Assembly (NCBI GenBank): GCA_044375955.1
Contig: JBILLS010000006.1
Location: forward strand, 1 to 60,237
Source of the DNA: VGCC01 sp044375955
Lineage (GTDB): Bacteria > Actinomycetota > Actinomycetes > S36-B12
Direction of reading: 5' to 3'
Length of the DNA stretch: 60,237 nt
Part shown: positions 55,090 through 60,237 of the stretch, one piece after another
Layout of the letters: every line of letters starts with the position of its first letter
Position numbering within the stretch: position 1 is the stretch's first letter
Made by a program: the position numbers and the translations under genes
Notes under the pieces: model-generated
The model's input: the letters and a program-made list of their open reading frames with translations, nothing else
Databases searched by the model: none
Told to the model about the DNA's origin: nothing

Positions 55090-56768
55090 CAGGACACCCT
55101 CCTCACCGATCGCAGCCACTGTACGGAGGCCAGGATGACGCACACCGCGAGCAACCAGATCGACGCCGCGCGGAGTTCCAGGGCGAGTGCTCCCACGCCC
55201 AGTGCGATGAGGACGAGGATCGTGCGACCGTCCCAGCCCAGGGCCAGCCAGGTGAGCCAGCGAGGCGGAACCGAGCCCTGAAGTGCACGGTAGAGGGTGT
55301 CGTAGTGGTGGTAGGCGACGATGAAGAGGTAGCCGAATGCGAGCGGGAGGAACGTGCCGCCGAGCACTATCGCGGCCACCAGCCCCATCTCCAGGGCACA
55401 GATCAAGCCCGGCCACACCCACACCCAGCGACCCGTGGGGAGGCGCAGCCGCAGGAGTGCCGCAATCGCCGATCCCACGGGACCGGCGTCGAGCTGGGCG
55501 CGGACCAGTGAGACTCCTGCCTCCGGGGTCGGGCCATGCCAGGTGAGTGTGCGCGCGATGCGACCGAGTGCGGTGTAGAGCAATGCGATGACAACCAGGA
55601 CGAGTAGCGCCACAAGCGCGACGTACCCATTGAAGAACGCAGCGCCCACGCTGAGTACCAGCCAGCGCTCCCCGATCGGCATGTGTACGACCTTCTTCGC
55701 CCACCGCACACTCGGCCGTCGATTCATGCGCGCAGACGCCTCGAGTACTCCACCCGAATCGGCAGCGCCGTCGTCCGTATCAGTCAGCGCTCGTAGCGGG
55801 ACGTACGCCTCACGCAGCCGCTGAACACGGGAGAACGTGTAGTCGCCCATGTGGCGCGCCGTTTGCACGACGATCAGGATGATGGCCACCCACCATGCAG
55901 AAAGTCCGCCCACCAGCGCGCCTGCAGCGAGTCCGGCGTAAGCCGCGTATTCCTTCACTCGATCCGTCGAGGCATCCAGCCACGCACCGAGTGCACTGAA
56001 GCGCCGGGTCGCACGAGCCACCTCCCCGTCGACACAGTCCACGATCAAGGAGATCTGGAGGGCGATCGCGCCGATGATCAACCAAGGTCGTGTGCCTTGG
56101 GCGAAGGCGAGGGCGGCGCACATGCCGATGAGGAACGAGATCAGTGTGATCGTGTTCGGCGATAGCCCAAGTTTCAGCGCCAGACGCGTGACCGGCTTGG
56201 ACATCCGGCGCACGAGGAAGGTCGAGTAGAACCCATCGTCGACGCGGTTGGCCTGGAGTTGGGCGATCCGACGGTCACTCACCGCACCGATGGCACGACG
56301 CGCCTCGTCCGGGTCGACGGGACTCCGGAACCAGGGCACGTCGACCAGCTCGATCGCCTGGACACCGATGCCGGCGCGCACAAGTGCCACGACACACAGT
56401 TCCAGCAATTCCTCGTCCCCGACGGGCAGACCCTCCGCGGCAAGGAAGGTGTCCAGTCCCTCCAGAGCAGCGACAGCCGCACCCCGGTCTGCTGCACTGA
56501 TGACCAGGGCGCCGACACCCACGTGCGTGGGAGCGCCCACCCGGTGCACGCTGCTGCCCGCGGAGACCACGCGGTGATGGCGAACCGTCACATTGCCCCT
56601 CGCATCGGGGCGCACCAGCATCGAGGTCGGTACGAAGGGATCCGAGGTCAGTGGTGCGAGGGCAGCGTCGGCGATGACCAGGTCGTTGGCCACGAGAACG
56701 ACGGGATCCGTGCCGGTACGCAGTCGATCCAGGATCGCACTGACTCTCCGACCGTGGAGCCGGATCAC
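55089..56768 (-). CDS. CDP-alcohol phosphatidyltransferase with degenerate N-terminal nucleotidyltransferase-like domain
   Basis: This 559-aa protein has an N-terminal region of about 165 residues resembling a sugar-nucleotidyltransferase (VVLVANDLVIADAAL) without the GxGTR nucleotide loop. A CDP-alcohol phosphotransferase domain with the full motif follows (D244, D247, G248, A251, R252, G261, D265, D269). Further membrane segments make up the C-terminal half (DUF5941-like). The layout recalls the IPCT-DIPPS inositol enzyme, and the segment VDDGFYSTFLVRRMSKPVTRLALKLGLSPNTIT matches its junction. The GTG at 56768 has GGAGAA upstream and overlaps the sulfotransferase stop by 4 bp. Confidence 0.8.
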   Translation of the reverse strand: MIRLHGRRVSAILDRLRTGTDPVVLVANDLVIADAALAPLTSDPFVPTSMLVRPDARGNVTVRHHRVVSAGSSVHRVGAPTHVGVGALVISAADRGAAVAALEGLDTFLAAEGLPVGDEELLELCVVALVRAGIGVQAIELVDVPWFRSPVDPDEARRAIGAVSDRRIAQLQANRVDDGFYSTFLVRRMSKPVTRLALKLGLSPNTITLISFLIGMCAALAFAQGTRPWLIIGAIALQISLIVDCVDGEVARATRRFSALGAWLDASTDRVKEYAAYAGLAAGALVGGLSAWWVAIILIVVQTARHMGDYTFSRVQRLREAYVPLRALTDTDDGAADSGGVLEASARMNRRPSVRWAKKVVHMPIGERWLVLSVGAAFFNGYVALVALLVLVVIALLYTALGRIARTLTWHGPTPEAGVSLVRAQLDAGPVGSAIAALLRLRLPTGRWVWVWPGLICALEMGLVAAIVLGGTFLPLAFGYLFIVAYHHYDTLYRALQGSVPPRWLTWLALGWDGRTILVLIALGVGALALELRAASIWLLAVCVILASVQWLRSVRRVS

Positions 56769-57907
56769 TCCGACTTCTCCCGCAGCAGGCTGCGCCAACC
56801 ATGACGGCGCACCTCGCGCCACAGGCGACCGGCCAATTGGCGACTCGTCGGCTGTTCGTGGACTGCCTCCACCATGGCCGTGAGCGCAGCGACGGCCGCG
56901 TCGATCGGAATATCGGTTGGCGTCACGCCAGTCTCATCCGGAAGCCGAACGGTCAGCGCATCGAGGTCGCCCACGACCCGAACCCCGCTCGCAGCGATGT
57001 GGGCTGCGGCGGTGCGTCCCTCGTTCGCGGCAGCATCCAAGGCCCACCCAGGAGTGGCAACGCGCGCCTCCTCCGGGAGCGGCTCACGACCCTCCACCAT
57101 CCCCTTGGCCACGCCACGGCGCACGACAGTGACGTACTCGGTCCAGTCCATCTGCTTCTTGACCTGCGCATTGAGCCGCACCAGGAGCTCGGCTTCCGCC
57201 GCCGTCATCGAACGATTGCTGGTTAGATCCATGCGGGAGACGAGGATCTGCGGGTTGACGCCCAGCATCTGCGCGAACGTGGTGAACATGGCCGAGCGAT
57301 CCACATCCTCGAGCACGACGACGGTGAGCCGATCCGGGCCGACCGCGGCAGCCCACCGCTCGACGACCGCCCCGTGCGCCTGCCGCTTCCAGAATGTCGG
57401 TGACATCCGGGAGGAGCCGGGGGTGGCAAACACGTCCTCGAGCCAGGTTTCGTAATCGGTGGTGAGGCCGTACTTCAGGTACTGCTGCCATGAGGAGGGC
57501 AGGAGTTTGCCCAGATTCCGCAGCGTCACCACGACATGCACGCGCTGCCCACCGAGGCCGGAGACAACCTCACGCGCCACATCCTCGGGTGCCTCGCAGA
57601 AGAACTCGCTGCTTATCACGACCCGTCCGGGATGCTCGGCGACTCGCGCGCTCAGACGATCGAAGTGCGCCCGATCCAGGACTGCACCACCGCGGTTGTT
57701 CCAGCCCCAGGGACGACCCAACACGGCGAGGGCCGCCCGATGCTGGGCCTGCAACTTTCCGGGATAGCGCACTCCCGCTGCCGCGAGATCCTCGCGCGCA
57801 TCTGCCAGCGCCGCCTGTAGGGCAGTGGTCCCGGTCTTATGGACTCCGATGTGCAGGAGGACCGCATCCTCCGGAAGGGAGTCCACGGCGGGAAGGGAGC
57901 CACCCAT
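56765..57907 (-). CDS. Sulfotransferase-family protein
   Basis: This 380-aa protein has the PAPS-binding loop LLHIGVHKTGTTALQ (residues 23-28 HKTGTT) and the typical VVVTLRNLGKLLPSSW region that holds the 3'-phosphate arginine. It could transfer sulfate to a glycan or lipid, which would add charge to the surface polymer. It starts at an ATG 7 nt after TAGGCT, so it may have its own promoter in addition to operon transcription. The acceptor is unknown. Confidence 0.85.
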   Translation of the reverse strand: MGGSLPAVDSLPEDAVLLHIGVHKTGTTALQAALADAREDLAAAGVRYPGKLQAQHRAALAVLGRPWGWNNRGGAVLDRAHFDRLSARVAEHPGRVVISSEFFCEAPEDVAREVVSGLGGQRVHVVVTLRNLGKLLPSSWQQYLKYGLTTDYETWLEDVFATPGSSRMSPTFWKRQAHGAVVERWAAAVGPDRLTVVVLEDVDRSAMFTTFAQMLGVNPQILVSRMDLTSNRSMTAAEAELLVRLNAQVKKQMDWTEYVTVVRRGVAKGMVEGREPLPEEARVATPGWALDAAANEGRTAAAHIAASGVRVVGDLDALTVRLPDETGVTPTDIPIDAAVAALTAMVEAVHEQPTSRQLAGRLWREVRRHGWRSLLREKSE

Positions 57908-57914
57908 ACCCGCG

Positions 57915-57920
57915 AGCCTA
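57915..57920 (-). promoter_or_regulatory. Leaderless-type -10 element TAGGCT
   Basis: TAGGCT (57920-57915 on the minus strand) is 7 nt before the sulfotransferase ATG and includes the stop codon of the upstream gene. Confidence 0.4.
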
Positions 57921-58724
57921 GTTGTCGTCCTCGAATTCCTGCGGATCCTCATCGGCGCGCAATGCACGCCGTGCGGCGCGCATCCTTTCGATGCCCGCGT
58001 CCACGTCAAGCGAGTGCACTCGGGATTCCTCATCGATGTAGAGGGCGCGATCGAACACAGCGTCGAGTTGGCGTGGCGTATCCGTCGCGACGAGGAAGGT
58101 GACGCCGCGGGCGCGGAGTTCGGATACCTGGGCGAAGCACCGCTCCCGGAATGCGGGTTCACCTACCGCGAGTACCTCATCGATCGCGTAGGCCTGTGCG
58201 TCGGTCGCCATCGCGGTGGCCCAGGCGAGCTTCTGGCGCACGGACGCCGGGGCCTGGCCGAGGTGTCGATCGAGTTTCTGGGTGAGTCCCGCCGTTTCCG
58301 CGATGGCTGCGACTCGGTCGGTGACCTCGGCGGGCGTCATCCCCAACAGGCCACCGAGGAGATAGATGTTGTGGCGCACAGTGAACCCGCGACCCAATGT
58401 CCGCGCGAGGTCGATCATCGGGATCCACGGGAACCGTCGGACGACCGACCCGGAATCCGGCAGCAGCGTTCCCGCGGCAAGTCGAAGGAGTGCACGTCGA
58501 TGTGCGGATCTGGCGCCGAGGACAAGCACGGACTCCCCTGTGGCCACAGCGAATGTCGCATCGCTGAGAGCCGGGAACTCCTCCCGTCGAGTCTCACCCG
58601 CGAGACGACGTAGGCGCTGCCGTCGTCCTCCCCCCTGGCGTCGCTTGCGTTTGGGCAATGCGAGCGACACGTGATCGAACTCGACAGCCGATGCCAGCGA
58701 AGTATTGATACGGATGCGCGCCAC
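57918..58724 (-). CDS. ABC exporter ATPase-like subunit with degenerate catalytic motifs
   Basis: This 268-aa protein aligns with ATPases of polysaccharide or teichoic-acid exporters (TagH/Wzt type). The Walker A is GARSAHRR (residues 70-77) with Arg76 where the catalytic Lys should be and no GK[ST]. The signature reads GQAPASV (about 157-162) instead of YSSGM, and the H-loop is ATDTPRQ with Asp for His. Walker B (AYAIDEVLAVGE, Glu183) is intact. It is coupled to the ABC permease with a 1-bp gap. The protein probably cannot hydrolyse ATP in the usual way. Confidence 0.82.
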   Translation of the reverse strand: MARIRINTSLASAVEFDHVSLALPKRKRRQGGGRRQRLRRLAGETRREEFPALSDATFAVATGESVLVLGARSAHRRALLRLAAGTLLPDSGSVVRRFPWIPMIDLARTLGRGFTVRHNIYLLGGLLGMTPAEVTDRVAAIAETAGLTQKLDRHLGQAPASVRQKLAWATAMATDAQAYAIDEVLAVGEPAFRERCFAQVSELRARGVTFLVATDTPRQLDAVFDRALYIDEESRVHSLDVDAGIERMRAARRALRADEDPQEFEDDN

Positions 58725-58725
58725 C

Positions 58726-59499
58726 TCACACCTCCTTCAGCACGCGCGGTTCAAGACGGCGGAAGACGATCAGTCCGATCACCAGGATCACTGCTGCGCT
58801 TGCGAGTGATATCAGCAACGCAGAAGTCGAGATCGCCTCGCCTGGCCACCATCCGATGCGGTACAGACCGAGGACACCCACGAGCGGGTTGATCGCCGCA
58901 AGATTCTGGAAGGTCTCAGGGATACGTCCAAGGGTGTAGAGGATCGGTGTGAAGTAGAACATGGCGCGCAGCACTATGCGCACGGTTCGTCCGAGATCCG
59001 GCGTGAGCGCAACTGCCGGGGCGATGATGAGTGCGAGCCCGTACATGACGACGAACTGCACCAGGATCGCCACCGGGAACAGCGCGATCAACGGACCAGG
59101 CAGTGCCTGGGTCAGCACCATGGCCAGCAACAGGATCGGGAGCGAGAGAATGAACTCCACGCCGGAGGAGATGATGACGCGCAGGATCCACACCTGGGTC
59201 GGCAGCAGACTGAAGACCAACTCGCCGCGGGCACGTCGCAGCACCTTGGTACTCGCTCGCATCCCCTTGAGGAACCACCACCACGGCAGAACACCAGCGA
59301 CGATGAACAGCAGATACGGGCTCAATCCGAAGTCGCGGGCGCCCAGAAGCACCGAGAAAACGAACCAGAGCACTGCCGCCATGCCGAGCGGCTCGAGCAG
59401 CGTCCACACATAGCCGAGTCGAAACGTTGTGTACTGACGCTGGAGGTCACGGCGCACCAGCATGCGGAGCACTTGCCGGTGCTCCCAGATGGTTCGCAC
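58726..59499 (-). CDS. ABC-2 type transporter permease (TagG/Wzm-like)
   Basis: This 257-aa permease has six membrane segments and the N-terminal amphipathic VRRDLQRQYTTFRLGYVWTLLEP seen in polysaccharide exporters. The conserved region ALFPVAILVQFVVMYGLALIIAP lies in the middle. The GTG at 59499 is chosen because TATCGT is 7 nt upstream; an ATG at 59598 would add an unlike N-terminus. It forms a half-transporter with the degenerate ATPase. Confidence 0.88.
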   Translation of the reverse strand: MRTIWEHRQVLRMLVRRDLQRQYTTFRLGYVWTLLEPLGMAAVLWFVFSVLLGARDFGLSPYLLFIVAGVLPWWWFLKGMRASTKVLRRARGELVFSLLPTQVWILRVIISSGVEFILSLPILLLAMVLTQALPGPLIALFPVAILVQFVVMYGLALIIAPAVALTPDLGRTVRIVLRAMFYFTPILYTLGRIPETFQNLAAINPLVGVLGLYRIGWWPGEAISTSALLISLASAAVILVIGLIVFRRLEPRVLKEV

Positions 59500-59506
59500 G
59501 GCGATT

Positions 59507-59512
59507 ACGATA
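59507..59512 (-). promoter_or_regulatory. Leaderless-type -10 element TATCGT
   Basis: TATCGT (59512-59507 on the minus strand) is 7 nt before the permease GTG at 59499. A TACGAT on the other strand (59506-59511) overlaps it and might serve the divergent gene. Confidence 0.5.
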
Positions 59513-59570
59513 GGCCAGTCCGATGCGAGTCCCCGCCTGACACAGGCATTCACGAGGAGCACCTCCGCAC

Positions 59571-60237
59571 GTGAGTCGCACCACATCGTCATGGTCATCC
59601 CTGAGCCGCAAGGCAGCGCGCGCAGTGGGTAACCGACTCCGGCAATACGGGCAAGGTGAATCAGAGGGGTTCACGCTGGCGGATATCCCGCACGCGGACA
59701 TCGCCCTCTACTTCCCCGATACCCCGAGCAAGCTCTATCAGTTGAAGCAGTGGCTGCCGATCTTCGAGTCCGGTCCACGACCGACGATCGTGGTCACACG
59801 CTCCGTGGAGACCTACGACGCACTCGCAGGGACGACACCGCTTCGCGTACTCCTCGTTCCCACCTTTGAGGAATTAATGGCGCTCTACGACAAGGCCGAC
59901 TTCCGGTGTGTTGTCTACGTCAACAACGGGTGGAGCAACTTCCAGTCGCTGGCCTACCAAGAGGCCGTGCACATCCATGTCAACCACGGGGAGAGCGACA
60001 AGATCTGCATGGTCAGCAACCAGGCCAAGGCGTACGACCGAGTCTTCGTGGCCGGTGACGCGGCCATCGAGCGTCACCGCGCCGCACTCGCCTGGTTCGA
60101 CGAGTCCCACCTCATTCCCGTGGGACGACCCCAGTTGGATCTCGCGGCCGCCTCGCCCGTCGGCGCACACCCGGGAACGACCATCACCTACGCCCCGACC
60201 TGGGAGGGCGAGGACGAGGCGAACAACTACACCTCGG
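59571..60237 (+). CDS. CDP-glycerol glycerophosphotransferase-family protein (5' part)
   Basis: The first 222 codons run to the window end without a stop. The visible part matches the polyglycerophosphate polymerase family (TagF/TagB type), which extends poly(glycerol phosphate) or related polymers: VHIHVNHGESDKICMVSNQAKAYDRVFVAGDAAIERHRA is highly typical. The GTG at 59571 has GAGGAG 11 nt upstream. It is divergent from the ABC permease and belongs to the same surface-polymer locus. Confidence 0.83.
   Translation, partial: MSRTTSSWSSLSRKAARAVGNRLRQYGQGESEGFTLADIPHADIALYFPDTPSKLYQLKQWLPIFESGPRPTIVVTRSVETYDALAGTTPLRVLLVPTFEELMALYDKADFRCVVYVNNGWSNFQSLAYQEAVHIHVNHGESDKICMVSNQAKAYDRVFVAGDAAIERHRAALAWFDESHLIPVGRPQLDLAAASPVGAHPGTTITYAPTWEGEDEANNYTS

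Overview
The window is high-GC DNA from an actinobacterium (Actinomycetota). The evidence is gene content and gene order: the MtrA-MtrB-LpqB two-component module, a WhiB2/WhmD-type regulator, the AdnA/AdnB helicase-nuclease pair next to nudC, a 180-kDa-class NAD-glutamate dehydrogenase, coenzyme F420 genes (cofD and a cofE-nitroreductase fusion), and the ahcY-manA-manB-whiB2-cofD-cofE order. From memory, this order matches the Mycobacterium tuberculosis Rv3199c-Rv3202c and Rv3240c-Rv3268 neighbourhoods. No rRNA, tRNA, CRISPR array, phage or insertion sequence was recognised. Genus and family cannot be fixed by eye.

Layout. 1-8.5 kb: nudC, a membrane acyltransferase and adnAB. 8.5-13 kb: a large membrane protein joining a decayed kinase-like domain to a flippase-like domain, then a CDGSH iron-sulfur protein, a stand-alone TrpB2-type tryptophan synthase beta chain and a tiny zinc-ribbon protein. 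12.9-15.5 kb: two toxin-antitoxin modules (PIN type and MazF type) flanking moeZ. 15.6-23.1 kb: DCC-family protein, giant glutamate dehydrogenase, DUF2505, patatin-like lipase and an L,D-transpeptidase. 23.1-26.5 kb: a CpaE-like/SAF pair without other Tad pilus genes, an HTH protein, a hypothetical protein and an Rv3235-family protein. 26.5-37.4 kb: secA, comF, lpqB-mtrB-mtrA, a CPBP protease, a small membrane protein, a DUF5946 gene that looks inserted, and ahcY. 37.5-45.6 kb: mannose metabolism (manA, manB), DUF3499, DUF5719, a large membrane glycosyltransferase and whiB. 45.8-49.9 kb: F420 genes, a sugar nucleotidyltransferase and a TIGR03089 protein. 49.9-60.2 kb: a SpoIID-like protein, an LCP ligase and a surface-polymer cluster (GT2, two CDP-alcohol phosphatidyltransferases, sulfotransferase, ABC exporter, polyglycerophosphate-type polymerase cut by the window edge).

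The genes serve mainly envelope building and its control. MtrAB-LpqB, SecA, L,D-transpeptidase, SpoIID and LCP act at the cell wall. manA/manB and the nucleotidyltransferase supply activated sugars. The last 7 kb appear to make, modify and export an anionic polymer with a phosphodiester or phospho-inositol-like component.

The most unusual signals are these. (i) The exporter ATPase at 57918-58724 has lost its Walker A lysine, signature motif and H-loop histidine. (ii) Its two neighbouring CDP-alcohol phosphatidyltransferases carry, respectively, a His in place of the last catalytic Asp and a decayed nucleotidyltransferase domain. (iii) Many genes carry a (T/C)ANNNT hexamer exactly 6-7 nt before the start codon, which points to widespread leaderless transcription. 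(iv) A DUF5946 gene is flanked by a repeat of the ahcY 3' end. (v) A perfect 7-3-7 palindrome overlies the promoter of the MazF-type module.
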